Assembly (NCBI RefSeq): GCF_016920785.2
Contig: NW_024609880.1
Span: 30,279,152-30,343,151, forward strand
Source: Ixodes scapularis
Taxonomy: Eukaryota; Arthropoda; Arachnida; Ixodida; Ixodidae
Reading direction: 5' to 3'
Length of the DNA stretch: 64,000 nucleotides
Below the pieces are notes generated by a model. The model made no database searches. It was given only the letters and a program-made list of their open reading frames with translations, and was not told the origin of the DNA. This document shows positions 24,601-39,600 of this stretch, piece after piece; positions within the stretch are counted from its first letter, which is position 1, and the number at the start of each line of letters is the position of its first letter. The position numbers and the translations under genes were made by a program.

Positions 24601-27600
24601 ACAAAGGTTGCCAAAAATCTTTGAAGAAGTTTCTGAGGACTCCAATGTGTCGTGGAGCTTATGGCGGCAAACTGACAGAAAATGAACAAATAAACGTGTG
24701 TCCGCTAAATTCATGCCTCGCATGCTTACATAGCATTAAAAAAATAATCACCAGCATTATTTTCTGCAACATGAAAGAGCAAATTCATCATGATGTGGAC
24801 AGAAGGTTAGCGTGGACTTAGACCGGAGATTAAAGGGATACTACAACGAAATTTCGGCGCTCATTTTTTGGTCTATATGTGTTCAAAGGAGCAGCATCAC
24901 ATTGAACATACCAATATCTTGTTAAAAAAGTCACGAAAAGGAATTTTAAAACAAATTAAACGATTAGCAAAGAGCACCTGGTGGATGTCGCTACGCCTCG
25001 CTTGTAATGCCCGTCTAGGAACCTTGACAGCTAGTGACGGAGGTTGTCTCGCCTCCGGCCACGACGAGAGAAGAGGGGCAGGAGGAACTCCCTTCTTCCT
25101 GAGAATGCCTTTTGTGTGTCGCAGAAGTCGCTATTGTCCCCCTACAAGATGACAGAAGATTAACCCGTCACTCAAAATTCGTACAAAACCAGCCGCTTCG
25201 GTGGCTGGAACGACTAGGCTATCCTCTCGATGTCAGCCTCGCCGTAGCTTTGCTCGTCCTGAGACGACGTACGTCACGATTGCGTTGGATGTCACGTGGT
25301 CTCCGCTGGGCCTTCTCCGAGCGCTTGCCAGAGTGGGCCGTTTATAACGAAAAATACAGCCACCAGGCTCAAAATACAAACGTGCGATTGTCATTTACGG
25401 ATATTGTGGATCATATTCAACCTATTTTTGAATACGACGGGGATATTTCAAATTTCGTTGAAGTATCCCTTTAAGGTACAACAGAAGCACAGAAGTCTGG
25501 AAAGACGTGTGTTTTTTGTCATCCTATTATCTCCGCAGTCTCGGGGGGAAGGGTTGCTTTTATGACATTAACTTACTTTTGGAGGTTATGACAGGCTGAG
25601 ACCTGGTGCCGTGGCTCTGACCCAGAAACAAAGCTGCAGTTTCAGATTTAAGGAAAGCTGCATTGTTACTCTGTGCTCCTTGTGGACAACCATTACAAAA
25701 TTGTGGAATGTTGGTTGTGCGCATTACAAAAATCTGTTACATAATATCCCGTCCACCTGGGACGACACTCGACAGTCCGACAAATGAAACGGTTAGCGAT
25801 ACTTGATAGCATGATTTGGAGATACAAAGCATACTCGCACAAAAAATTGAAGTTCAGGTTACGCTTGGCTACTCCCCATATAATTTCATTTTTACAGTAC
25901 TCATAAATCGGACTTGTTTTTTATTTCGCCTTAATACTTATAGTAATATCAAGTCTTGTTTCGTTTTCTAGCTATCCAAAGAAGAAGTTCTACTTCAAAG
26001 CAGTAAATCTGCTCTTGTTGAAGTACCCAGCTCTCACCGATGTCACCGGGACTGGCTATGTAAGTGGTGGTTAACCATGGGCTGTTGCACTCTGAATATG
26101 CAGGTGTTTTATTTTATACTCTCTTGGACTGATTCGCTGTCATCACCGCAAGGAGGCGCAAACCACATTGACCCTAGGTGCTAGCGAAAACAGTGATGAA
26201 GTCCACTTGCTGGTCATTGTGCACTTGTTTTCCTTTGTTACTCGTGAACCTTTTGTTTACCCCTTGTGTACTCGTAAACAAACCGGTCACTTCCAGCGAA
26301 TGGCGTAGTCGAGTGACCAAGGCCACTTGACTACAGTGCACATCTGGCATCTCTTGGATAGTTTAAACTAACTGTACGTTGCCAGCAAGCCTCTTGTGAG
26401 AGCCTTATTTTTTGTATTGAGCATAATAAAATAATTGACTAAAGGCTGTTCCACATGCGTCCAAAATTGATGCGATTTCAGTAAATCAGCAATTGAAATC
26501 GTAGTCGCACTGTCGCAGCGGCTCTTCAACTGGGTTCCGCCAAGTTGGAATTTTGTCGCAGAGGTCGTGCAGTCGCAACGCTTTTTTTGCACAGTCGCAT
26601 GTGGAACAGCCTTAAGACCAATAACCTTAAATTTCTGGGCCTAAGTGTTATTCAGAAGATTGCAGAGCGCATCAGAAACATCCGACCTGCGTTTGCAACA
26701 CATTAGGCTCCGCGTGACTCTTCTTATGGCCCCCCTCCCCCCATAAAAAACCAGTGAATTAAAAAGAGTGCCACATGACATCGGATGCTGGCTTTTTTTG
26801 ATGGGCGGTAAAAAGAACGAAAGATTAATGTTTTGCAAGAATGTAATTAGGATGTTTGTTTAGTCGCTTGGCAACTTCTTAGTTGACATTTCTACCCTTA
26901 AAGGGGCACTGACACATCAAAATCATATTTTTTTTATTATCCGAAACGATTGAAAACGATGCCGGGACATTACCCTCAAAATTTGAGATTTGGGAATTCA
27001 GTATTCGTGAAGTAAAAAAACAATTTCCAAATGCCGAATTCGAAGTTCCCGCGCGATCGGCGCCGGTGCCTTGACGTCAAAAATTGAGGAGACCTGAGAG
27101 TCCACTTTCCTGTCACCACTCCCTACTGTTGCCATGGCGACCCAAAGCGAGGAGGATAGGAGCGAGCGCCGGCTAGCGCCGGCGTTGCGGCGGACCGGTT
27201 TTGAGCGGTGTCGCCTGTTTTCCGTTGGAGGATACAAATCCAGGAGACGGCACCACAACGAACTCCCGATTTTTGGTATTTCAAAAAGAAGGGCCGTAGT
27301 GCGTTCGCAATTGCGTTAAAAAACATGTTTTAAGATTGCCGTAATTAAATGTTATAGAGATGTCGCCTACAAAGCTTCTAAATTTCCTGATTTTTGACGT
27401 CACCGATCAAACGAAGCGAGGAGGCAGGGGCGGGAAAATCAAACGCCAAAAATAAAAAGGCGCGCGCGCGCGCGGGAAAATTTTTTTCGCGATGCGGTTT
27501 GTTTTGCGTGTCTATGACTACAACTTGCATCGTTTTAGACAATAAAAATAAATACGACCTTTGGGGTGTCAGTGCCCCTTTAAATGAATAATGAAAACTT

Positions 27601-30600
27601 ATTCTTTATCATTTGATAATGTTTAGTCCAAAAATAGTGGCATTCTTGTTACCTTCAGTTAGATTTATGTGTTTAGAGCGCTCTGCTTTTTTTTTTAAAC
27701 TTGATTTGTGTTACCTGGGATACCCGGTATAATTAGCAGTATATGACAATAACTACTTTCATTTTTTTAACAGGAGTCCTGGATCGTTGCCCTACGAAAC
27801 AAGTTCAAAAACGAGCGTAGGAAAATAACTGGTAATGTAGCCGTCGATGAGAACCGATCCAAATTTGGTGGCGCAACCAGAAAAAGGACTGCAAACAGAT
27901 GCTGTGCGGCGTCAGAGACATTAAGCAGAAGAAAAGTGAAGAGATGTTTGGTAAGTTTTTATTCATTGGCTCTTCATTTTTGAATTTGAGGTGAACCATA
28001 GTATTTGGCATTGCACATACTAATTTACTGCACACTATCATCTGTTGTCCGCAATGTACAAACTCATAATGCATAGCAATGATATGGGATATGAGGCAAT
28101 GAAAGAATGAGCATGCGTAGCACTGTTTCACACCGAATTAAAGCTCACTCTATTTGACTTTTTGGTTAGTTCGTAGTATGGGGACGGTTCTGGCAATCAT
28201 ACATAGTACAAATGTATAAAATATGGGCACAGCAATTCGAAGTCTACTGTCCGGACCTGGTTAATTCGAAGGATTTTGCCATGTTTTAATAGAAGAGTAT
28301 CTCCAGGGGCACCAAACAGCCTGCAAATGTACCGACAATGCCTAACTAAAGCACAACCATATACGTTTTCATCTACACCATGGCCATCTTAGCGTTGTTG
28401 AGCCATTTCTGCTCAAGGAAAAAAAAGATGGCAGAGCCAGTTACGCTACCAAGCGTTCCAAAAGTCAAGCCAAGAGACCTAGCACTGCAATGTAAATTGC
28501 AGAGAACATGAATGTGCGAAGATCTCATGCGAGGATTTCATGAGGGACCCTCGCGTGCAAGAGTCTAGTGAACATAAATGTTCCTTAGATCCTTGCACTG
28601 CAACACAGATCGTATCCGGCCCAAAACCTCCTTGGGGCTGGCTGTGTTTACTGAATCTTGCAACACTGCCCACTCGTGGGCAGTGAAATCATGGAAGTGA
28701 TTAGGCCTAGGAGCCCTTGCATCGCTTTCAGTTACGAGCGATGAGAAAACTGCATTGCCCGTTTTGGAGTGCTTTTTCAAGACGGGAGTACCAACAATGC
28801 TCATCGATATGTTTGCAATTTGGGAATAATGTTTTCCTGGGACAAAATTCAAGATAATTCTGCTTTTACTCACCATGTAGAACTTGCAAGCATGCAATCC
28901 GTTAAGCCAGTCATCTACTAGCAGCATATGCTTACGTGTGAAGCTTCCACTTCATTTTTCAAATTGATCATCTACCTCTATCTCACTAGTTATGTGCACC
29001 TCAGGCAAAGGCAACGCCGCATGAGCGGAGAAAGGGCGAGCACTGGGAAGGCAGCAGGAAGAGGAGGACAATATAGGGCGAGCCCTAAGAACGTTGGAGA
29101 AGCTAGGAGGTTTATCTGATCCTCCCCAGGCTTCCAAGTGCTTTCCCTTTCTCCCCTCACCCGGCATTACCTTCGCCTGTGCTACACACAACTAGTGAGA
29201 CATTGTACGGGGAAATGTGCAACACATTTTCCACAACACAATTAGCACATTCTAATTCTTTGCAAATCATGTGAAATATTAACAATTTGTGTTTACAGAC
29301 AATGTGCACTTTGCCTGGGGTGGGAGAAGACGCCACCAGCTTGGAGGCACACGAGGTGTGGTTATGCAACGAGAGGAAAAAGGTGGCACCGAACGAAGAG
29401 CAGATTGATGTACGAATGGATGCCACCGCGAGCAGAAGGCTTCGGAACCTTTCAACGATGGACGTTCCTTCTGTCAAGGAAACATATCCTTACCTTATGG
29501 ATGCCAGGAGGGTAAATATTGCTTGTGTGGCATGCTATACTTCCCCTTACTACATACTTGTTTGCCCTTTCAGCGAAACGTTTCCTACTTTGGCAGCTTC
29601 TCGTTAAAGCATTATAAGACTGTGGGGTGTGAGCATACCATTGAGCAGCGGTTTCACCGTGCATGTGTGCAGAGGGTCTTTCTGTATGAGAAGCCAGCAG
29701 GATGTCTGGTGTTGAACCACTTTGTATGTTGTGCAAATGGCACTGGGACTATGCAACAGGACATCTCTTGATGCAGCTGAATGCTGGGATGCTTGCACAT
29801 ATAGCATCCTACACTGCCAGGCGGTGTGTACCTGTAGCTTGTAGCCATAGTTTGAAGGGTTTTAGCCTTCACAAAATCATTGTACAAACTGAACATGTTT
29901 CTAAGATACAGTACATGGCAGTCTATCTCTGGTGCCGTGCATGCTAAACACCCACTTGTCCTCCCTGTTTGCAGAAGCACCAGGAAAACCTATTTAGGTT
30001 AAAAGTGAGGAGAGTAACTGAATATATGGAAATATTTATAGTGGGTTAAAATTGAGAGTATGTGGTGTTCTTGGAATATTGGTTTTATGTTCTTATCTTC
30101 AGTGACATTCATCCACACACACATGCATTATTTACTTTCAGTTCATCAAAGATTTTGAAAGACAAATGAAGATGGAGCCAATGCAGGCGATGGCCCAAGG
30201 TATTGCAAGTGTGATAAGCCTTGCTACACGCAAGATTTTGTCGTCGAAGCAAGCCCTCCTTCAAGACGTTGAAAACATCTTGGCTCAGGACACCGAATGC
30301 AAACAAGCGAAACGTAAGCTTAATGTATGTAACTTCATTTTTAAGTGCTGAGAGACTTCCAACATCCGAGAACACCATTAGGGCAGCTTCATGTAACATT
30401 CTTTCAGTTAGGAGTCTCGCTGGAATCCACTGGGGTGAACCTTGTCCACAGTGACTTTGTGGAGGGATAAGGCATAGTAAGCATAGGTTTCGGCGACCCA
30501 AATGTGCCCCCAATTGTGCCTTTTGAGTTCCATTGCCAACGGAGCCACTCATTATGCTTTTGCGTTTTATCAACACCAAGGGGGAACGGTGACCAAGTGG

Positions 30601-33600
30601 TCTAGCGCATCTCAGCTTGGAGCACGGGGAGCGAAAGCTCACACTGCAGAAGTTAGGAACCCTTTGTTCGATCCCCGCCTCTGCCCATTTCGATCTCGAT
30701 GAGCATTGCACCGGCACACGCTCGTGTATCACTGCTGCATGATGCACGTTAAAGACCCCGTGCTAGGGGTCGTCATACCTGCCAAGTTTTACGATTTTAT
30801 CGTAAAGTGTCCGCTTTCCTGCGCTTTCTTACAGTTATCGTATTAACAACAATATCTGTACGATTTTCCGCACCCCGTGTAAAAAAAAAAAAAAAAGTTT
30901 TTGTTTAGGCTGCATCTTGCCTGTTTACAAGTTGGGGTTGGCAACACTGGTACATCGACTTGTATGTGTTACTGGAACTTTTACTCATGCTCCCTTGAAA
31001 CCATCTTTGGTACAAGATGTCGGAAAAAGAATACTTGCAAGTGTTTATTCCCACCTATTCAACCGACTTTCCATTTATGAAAACGTCGCGTAAGGGCGAA
31101 AGGTATGGATTTGGTAGTCTGTGTCGCTGCGATGTCAACATTCTGTGTCATCGGAATACAAAACAGCACAAGGACTCTGCAAAACTAGTTGAAACCAACG
31201 AGAAGCTTGGAGGGTACTTTAGTCGATCAACGGATTACGACACTACCCGAGCAGAATGCCTTTTTACGGCATTTTTGATCGAAGACAACGTGCCGTTCAC
31301 AGCGGTCGTTGTGGAGACGTTAAAGAGCAAGAACTTTGCTTTTTAACGTCTTCGTTAAACCAGGCACAGGCGAAAGAGTTTTCAGCAAAGTGAAGAAGGC
31401 ACACACGCAGTTCCGCCCCTCTATGTCGAAAAAGATTCTTGAACAGTTGTTAGTTGTGAGATGCAGCCAGTCCGGAAAGTACCACGAACAAGTGTTTGAC
31501 AAGAACTTCCTAAGAATAGCAAAAGCTGCAACTTCCTCAGTGTTGGCCCAACCTTCTACTTCTAAAGAATAAGACATTTTGTGCAATGTATGATTTGTTT
31601 GTGCCCTAGTTGAGGCATTTTTCTTACCTAAACCAAGTTTTTGAAGAATAAAACAGTTTTCGTATTTCTTCACACAATTGTAGTGTTTTTTGGCATCCCC
31701 TATAATATTTTCAGCATTGTAGGGTTGGCAGGTCTGGGTCGTACTGCACTGGCTAAATTGCTCATAGCGAGAGGCTCGTCACATCTTTGAAAATGGCTGA
31801 CCAACTTTGCACTGTTGGAACATCCACACAACCCAATATTTTTTTTTATCAACACTAAGCGGGACACTAGCGATGTTGGTATCCTCTTTAGCATGTAATT
31901 GTCGCTAGCACTGTTCTTAGTGTCAGGACAAATGGAGCAAAGGGTTACCTGCATGGTTCTCGACTGCTTATCTGGGGAGAAACGGCGATTTGTGCAACTG
32001 CCCGTTGGGATACTTGCGCATGTAAAGTCATGTCCTTTAAATTTGTTTTCCAGACAACCTGGCAGTGGCAGCCCTGAAAATCCTGTCCAGCAATGTGAAA
32101 GAAGCGGCGGCATTCAAGCTGGTGTTTGTGAAGGAAGATGTAAGTTTCGCAAACTTTCTCACTGCTGTCCTTTGTCATAAAACCTAAAAGAATACATATA
32201 TAAGCTCAAGTGTTTTTCTTTTATTTATTTATTTTTTTTTTTTAGGAGTGCCCACGCACAAAGTGCATATTGTAGAGCAGAGGACATCTAAAACATCTGA
32301 GTGCATTCAGTGAGCTAATTCGCGCAATCTCGCTCCCTGTGTGTGAACTCGCAAATATGCAGAACGCGCCAAAAGGAAATAATCGGGCTGCTTCTCTGCC
32401 TGCTTTGCTGAAAATTAATGTTCATTTTATCGATTAGATGACATATCCGCTGACTTCCCGACGATGCAACAGTGAGCACTACAGAGCGAATACCGAGTAA
32501 TGAACTCAACTGTCTTCTCAATGTATGTTGGTAATGTTGATGGTAGTGCTGCTTTATTTATAATAGGAAAAGTTCCAATTTCTTTGGGAGTCTCCCAGGG
32601 GGGGGGGGGGGGGGGGGGGGGAGGGGCATGTATAAACCTGGGGCCCTAAATTGGACGGCGGGACGAACGAGGTGACGTCAGAGCTGAGTGGCACCTCCTA
32701 ACATTCTAGTCACCGTGACATTGGCGATCCCCCTTTCGGCCATGACGTCACGCAAATTGTCGACCGCGTAGCGCCAAGCGTCCCTACATTCTCCCTAGTG
32801 CTCCACTGGCGTGACTAGAATCAAAGGAGGCTCCGCTAGGCAGTCAAGGTCACGCTCAACGCCATCGAATCATGGCGCGTGCTGTTATCCTCGTCCCTTT
32901 GTCCCGTCGTCCAACTTAGGGCCCCTGGCTGGGAGGTGCATAGTGGGACAAAAAGGGTAGTGACATTGGATATATTCGGTGAATGGTGATAATAAGTTCT
33001 AGAGTCTACCGTCTGATGATGACACGCAGGACCATTATAAATTCGGTCTGTGAGAGCGCTTTCCTTAAGGAAGCTTAGTAGAGCTATAAACTCGGGCTGC
33101 ATTTTGCTCGGAGGACCCGAGGAGAATGTCAAGTCTTTTAGCATGAATCGAGAAAATCCATCCTAGCATAGCTTGTTTGTGAGGTTTTTCCAGACTTGGA
33201 CGTAGTTCAACTACTCTACTCAAACTACTGTAGTTTAACTACTTTTTCGAGTAACTTGGTAACTTTCAATTACAACTTGATTTGGGTAATTAGTAGTTTA
33301 ATTTAACTACTTTTTTCAGGTAACTTCTACTCAAATTACTAACTACTTTCGAAATTATATAGTGCTAATTTTGTCCATCACGAAAGTTTGAGCGCAGAAA
33401 TGAATAAGACGCCGGCAGATGAAGTGGCATTCCCGAACAAGGGGCCCCCTTGTTCGGGAAGGCGTCCTAGGGCCAAGGTAGCGACGAGCAGCCAAAACAT
33501 AACACCGGCACGCACGAACGCAGGAAGAGATGCTGAACAAGCCTTAGTCGGGTATTGAACTAATCCGGTAATGCACGCAGACGCCGCGTTCCCAGCTGCA

Positions 33601-36600
33601 ACCGTGAAAGACAGGGGGGGGGGGGGGGGGGGGGACTCTGAGAGTTGTTGTTTTCGACTGTCTGTCTTCAGTGAGTTCTGACTCAAGCGGTAGGTTCCAC
33701 GGGAGGCGCCACTGGAATGACCTCGCAGCTGGGCGCCTTGTCGTCAACGCATACGCCTTTGCAAAGCCGGACTCCCCCGCGCACAAGCCCTGGTACGGAT
33801 AATCCGTTCATGGGAGCACGTTCCGACGACGCTTGTTCACATAATCCTTCGCGTCCTTCCGACCATTCATGCCTGGGAGGCCTCCTCTTTGTTAAAAACG
33901 ATTCAGGCGCGTCAGAATATTGTAGTCGCCGGCCAGAATTGCGAGTTAAGGCCCGTTCACACTCTTGCAACCGAGTGCGACCGAGAGAGACCAAACCGGT
34001 TTTTAAGCCTCTTGCGATCTCTTAGGACCAGCTCCGCTCAGTGCATCCGGTCCCAAGAAGTCTTTCTCGGTCGTACTCGGTTGCAAGAGTGTGAACGCGC
34101 CTTTACCCTTGGGAGATCCCCTTGTTGGACCCGACGTCAGCTGCGAAGTATACTTCGGTTCATCTTCTGTTAAACCAAAACAATTTTTTTTTTTCAGTAG
34201 CGTAGCACTAGCACTACAACGGGACGCGCAGTCGGCCGGATGATCTCATCGTCGTGGCGCGAGACTTGAACCCTTGACGGTCTGGTGCATTCGCTCAGCG
34301 TACCCTCAGAACGACGTCGGAATAAAGAGTCATGACAATCTCAACTTGACGAAGAAAAAAAAAAGGAGGGAAGTTTGTTATTAAAGACCCTCTACCCGAG
34401 GCAAACCTCACAAGTTTCGTCATGGACACCTAAGCTGCCGACACTCGCTTACCCGACCCTGCACAGCCTCTTTTTCAAATTCAACACTGCCGTTCCATCC
34501 AGCCCGTGGAACGTCTATTTAGCTGGGCTGGGGGACGTCTTTAGAAGGAAAAGGGGAAAACTCCCCTATCAAGAACTTTGAAAGTCAATTGCTTCTGCAA
34601 GCGAGTAAACTATTTCGGTGAAAACGCAAGCCATAAATAGACTGCATTTATTTTAGGCTCGCAGGGTTTTTCATTGATCAAAACTGCTGCTCATTTTGCT
34701 ACCACAAAAATATAAAAAAGTAACTTCGAAAGTAACTTCAAAGTAACTCGTTACTTTTTACAGTAGTTAGTAGTTTACTCAATTACTATTACGAATGCGT
34801 AATTTCTACTCTACTCTAATTACTTTTGGCGTCGATACTCAGTAACTTAACTTAACTACCTTTTTTGAGTAATTTGTACATGTCTGGGTTTTTCTGGGGG
34901 GGCCAAAAAATGCAGGCATACCAGAAATAAGTGATCCAGAGTCTCTGGTGCTTTACATGTTTCGCAGTTTTGGTGTGTCCACTTTTTCTTACTAGTGAAG
35001 GATGGCGTGGGTGTTGATGTCGATTGCTCAGAGTTAGTGTAGCATAGCGCTATCAGCACGCTTGAATGCAGCGTGGTACTGGTGTAGGGGGTCATCTTGT
35101 CGCAGTGTCGGGATCTGGGTGCTGTATTTGGATGATGCCCTTGACTAGGCTTTCAGCCTCGATTAGCCTGTGAAGGAAGACTGTTAGGGAGTCATCACCT
35201 AAATAAGCTTCTGAGCAAGACCATTAGCATGTTCATTCTCCCCAATTACAGTGTGTACGGGAATCCATTGGAAGACACGTTTGCAGCTGTAGCTTTCAGA
35301 TCGTCTGGCATCAAACGCTGTTATCCTTGCTAGGATACGAAGATCGAGGAGCTATCAGGGTCAAGGAGGCTGAGGAGTGCTCCTCTAGAGTCAGTTCCCT
35401 TACTCGGTCTTCGGTCGTAGCCTCTGTTCCTAGCCAAACACTACAGACGGGAAGAACTCTTCTTTCCATTTTATCCCTCTCTCTTGCAAGGCAAACAGAG
35501 CTCTCCAACTTCTAGTGGACGTCTTACAAACACAAGAAAGAGAACCAATGCATGCGTGCACTTATGTCTGCCCTTAGTGAACTTGTCGACGTGTATCCAC
35601 AGTCACACACGTCACCCGGGGAACAAAACGTAGTGTACCTTGATTCTACAGGGTATAGTCAAACGACAAAGAATGACCAGTGTGTCTACTGAGATTTGCC
35701 AGGCTTATAATTAAGCTTGCGAGCTTTTAATTGCTCGGGTGACACGCTTCTCCCAATACGTCATCCAATTTATCCGTAGGAACATGGTAAAGCTTTTTGT
35801 CATGCAGAATGGAAGTGAAGGTGTGACTACAATATACTTCATCTTACCCGTACCATGAACTAACTGGTGATGTTAACAAGTGCGAGCCGTTAGCTTTTGC
35901 TGATGCCCCTGCTGCTAAATCGCCCGTACAGCCGAGGCACAATTAAATGCAGGGAGCTCGCATTTGTAGCCCTTCTGTTTAGTCCATGTAAAGGTGAGAT
36001 AAAGAATGTAGGTAGGACATCTCCCGCAATGGCACACCAGCCACCGGCACTGCGTACAGCTGGCCAGTGTCAACAAGGTGTTAAAGTCCGAAAATGTATC
36101 TCCAACCAAAATTTGAAAGGCAACCCGACGTTTCAAAACCAACACGGTTTCTTCTTTAGGGGTGACTGAAGGCACGTGGACACAGCAGCAGCTCCTAACC
36201 TCTTTGTCTTCAAAAAAGAAAAGAAAGGAAGGGAAAAGAAAAAATTAAAAAAGGAGAAGTTAGGAAATTGAAAAAATTGTAAAATAACTTTTAAGTTATG
36301 GAGATGGTCGTCTCTTCAGCTTTTCCGTCAGGTCACGGAGGCCATGCGCGTACACAGAGGGCAGAGCGCCCAGCGACCTGTTTAGGTTTCCTGGCGTGTG
36401 CTGGATTTGCCACGATTCCAAGAAAAGTCTTCTTCGAAAATTGGGCTCTGTGTCCACCACGTGCACGTTCGCAAAGTCAATGCGATGGTCTAGGGTATTG
36501 CAATGTTCGGCGATGGCGCTACATTCACTGTCAAACTTCCGCACGTCGTTCTTGTGTTGGCGGATACGCTCGGAAAAGTTCTTCGTCTCGCCGATGTTGG

Positions 36601-39600
36601 TTGCGGGGCACTCAGCGCAAGGAATGGTGTAAACCACGCCCTGTGCTTCTTTTGGTAGACGGTCTTTCGGTCTTGACATAAACCTTCCCAGTGTGGACGT
36701 GGGCTTGTGGGCCACCAGAATACCTTCCTTTCCCAGTACTCGTGCGAGCGCTTCGCTGGTTTCCTTTACGTAGGAAACGCTGATGCGCGCGACTCGATGG
36801 GGCTGTCATTCTTCTACTGGCACCTGGTTTTGTCTGGCGAGACCTTGGCGTCGGGCGATGCGCTCAGTAAAGCTACTAGAGTAGCCATTTTTCTTTAGGT
36901 CTTTAATTATGGTCTTCTCCTTCTTTCTCTCGGTTTGCGACGAGCAGATAGTCGTTGCCCTACGCAGCAGGGTCGAAACCGGCCTTATGACTCGTTGGTT
37001 GGAGACAAAATCGAGGTAGCGTCTGGTGTGTGTTGGTTTTCGGTACACTGCAAACGTCAGATCTTGTCCTCGTCGGTTCACCAGCACATCAAGGAACGGC
37101 AAGGTGCCGTCCGTCTCACATTCCACGGTAAATTTAATGGCCGCTCGATAGAGTTGAGGTGTGCCGAAAAATTAGTCACATCCCGTTCCTTGAGAATGCA
37201 GAAACAATCATCCACATAGCGCATGAATACTTTGGGGCTGTTGGGGAAAGACCTCGGCGCTTTTTGCTCGATTGTCTTCATCGTGAGGTTCGCCGTTGTG
37301 ATCAAGATGGCCGCACCCATTGCAGTGCCACTGACCTGTTTGAAAAGCTCCCCTTTGAAGGTGAAGTATGTGCTGCCGAGACAAAACTCGAGCAGACGGC
37401 ACAGCTCCTCCACAGTGGGGTTGGTTCTTGTGGTCAAGGAGCTGTCTTTTTCGAGGGCTTTGTGGGCTGCAGCAACTGCAAGGAGAACTGGGACACTTGT
37501 GAAGAGGGACACCACGTCGAAAGACACCATGGTGTTACCGTCGCTGAGATGTATTTGCGAGGCGCGTTCCACAAAGTGGCCAGCATTTTTTACATGGGTC
37601 GACGTGTTTCCGACGAGGGGAGCCAAAGTCCGGTGAAAATAATTGGATAGCGCCCGAAGCGGTGAGGTTGTAAAGTCCATAATAGGTCGTAGAGGCACGT
37701 TGGGTTTGTGGATCTTTGGAAGGCCATAAAAACCTGGAGCGGAGCCATTCCTGCAAATAAGTCGCAAGTAAAGGCTCTTTGACTCAGGGTATTTCTTGAA
37801 AATCTCTGGATTTTGTTCAAGTTCATCTGAACCTGTGGCATCTGTTCTTTCTTGAGCTTTACATAAGCATGGCTGCCAAGAAGATCCCGTACCTTTTCCT
37901 CGTATACCTCCCGGTCCAGAACGACGGTCGACTTCCCTTTGTCAGCCGGCAGAAGCACAATCTCCGTATCTTCGCAAAGTTTGCGAAGCGCTGTAACTTC
38001 TTTCGCCGGCAGGTTGTGTCGTTGCCGCTGTGAGAGCTTCAAAAGGATGCCCACTGCTTTAATCCTTTCGAAGCTCCCACAGCGGCAACGACACAACCTG
38101 CCGGCGGAAGAAGTTACAGCGCTTCGCAAACTTTGCGAAGATACGGAGATTGTGCTTCTGCCGGCTGACAAAGGGAAGTCGACCGTCGTCCTGGACCGGG
38201 AGGTATACGAGGAATAGGTATGGAATCTTCTTGGCAGCCATGCTTATGTAAAGCTCAAGAAAGATCAGACGCCACAGGTTCAGAGGAACTTGAACAAAAT
38301 CCTGGCAGAGATTTTCAAGAAATACCCTGAGTCAAAGAGCCTTTACTTGCGACTTATTTGCAGGAATGGCTCCGCTCCAGGTTTTTATGGCCTTCCAAAG
38401 ATTCACAAACCCAACGTGCCTCTACGACCTATTGTGGATTTTACAACCTCACCGCTTCGGGTGCTATCCAATGATCTTCACCGGACTTTGGCTCCCCTCG
38501 TCGGAAACACGTCGCCCCATGTAAAAAATGCTGGCCACTTTGTGGAACGCGCCTCGCAAATACATCTCAGCGACGGTGACACCATGGTGTCTTTCGACGT
38601 GGTGTCCCTCTTCACAAGTGTCCCAGTTCTCCTTGCAGTTGCTGCAGCCCACAAAGCCCTCGAAAAAGACAGCTCCTTGACCACAAGAACCAACCCCACT
38701 GTGGAGGAGCTGTGCCGTCTGCTCGAGTTTTGTCTCGGCAGCACATACTTCACCTTCAAAGGGGAGCTTTTCAAACAGGTCAGTGGCACTGCAATGGGTG
38801 CGGCCATCTTGGTCACAACGGCGAACCTCACGATGGAGACAATCGAGTAAAAAGCGCCGAGGTCTTTCTCCAACAGCCCCAAAGTATTCATGCGCTATGT
38901 GGATGATTGTTTCTGCATTCTCAAGGAACGGGACGTGACTAATTTTTTGGCACACCTCGACTCTCTCGAGTGTGCTGGTGAATCGACGAGGACAAGATCT
39001 GACGTTTGCGGTGTACCGGAAACCAACACAGACCGGACGGTACCTTGATTTTGACTCCAACCATCCAACGGGTCATAAGGCCTCAGTGGTTTCGACCTTG
39101 CTGCGTAGGGCAACGACTATCTGCTCGTCGGAAACCGATAGAAAGAAGAAGACCATAATTGAAGACCTAAAGAAATATGGCTACTCTAGTTGATTTATTG
39201 AGCGCATCGCCCGACGCCAAGGTCTCTCCAAACAAAACCAGATGCCAGTAGAAGAATGACAGCCCCATCGAGTCGCGCGCATCAGCGTTCCCTACGTAAA
39301 GGGAACCAGCGAAGCGCTCGCACGAGTACTTGGAAATTCTGGTGGCCCACAAGCCCACGTCCACACTGGGAAGGTTTATGCCAAGACCGAAAGACCGTCT
39401 ACCAAAAGAAATAGCACAGGGCGTGGTTTACACCATTCCTTGCGCAGAGTGCCCCGCAACCTACATCGGCGAGACGAAGAACTTTCCCGATCGTATCTGC
39501 CAACACAAGAACGACGTGCGGAAGTTTGACAGTGAGTGTAGCGCCATCGCCGAACATTGCAATACCCTAGACCATCGCATTGACTTTGCGAACGTGCACG

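Larger units (their letters stand above)
30774..31735 (+). mobile_element. Non-autonomous hAT element with remnant transposase
   Basis: Ends CATACCTGCC and GGCAGGTCT are inverted, flanked by GGGTCGT on both sides (30,767-30,773 and 31,736-31,742), a 7 of 8 target duplication as expected for hAT. Its interior keeps the two ends of a hAT-like transposase. A related shorter element with the same ends lies at 61,541-62,214. Confidence 0.85.
33191..34886 (+). mobile_element. hAT element, internally deleted, with nested insertions
   Basis: It begins CAGACTTGGACG and ends ACATGTCTG (inverted CAGAC.T..). The 8-bp target duplication GGTTTTTC is perfect (33,183-33,190 and 34,887-34,894). Subterminal regions are rich in AGTTTAACTAC/GTAACTT words. 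It carries a hAT C-terminal dimerisation domain fragment and, inside, a MITE, a tRNA-like piece and G(21) at 33,614-33,634. It is inserted into a LINE. Confidence 0.88.

Noticed and set aside
37159..39060. Antisense frames (163-198 codons) across both PLE arms
   Set aside because: They mirror the RT coding strand (RYVDD and others) and appear twice because of the palindrome.
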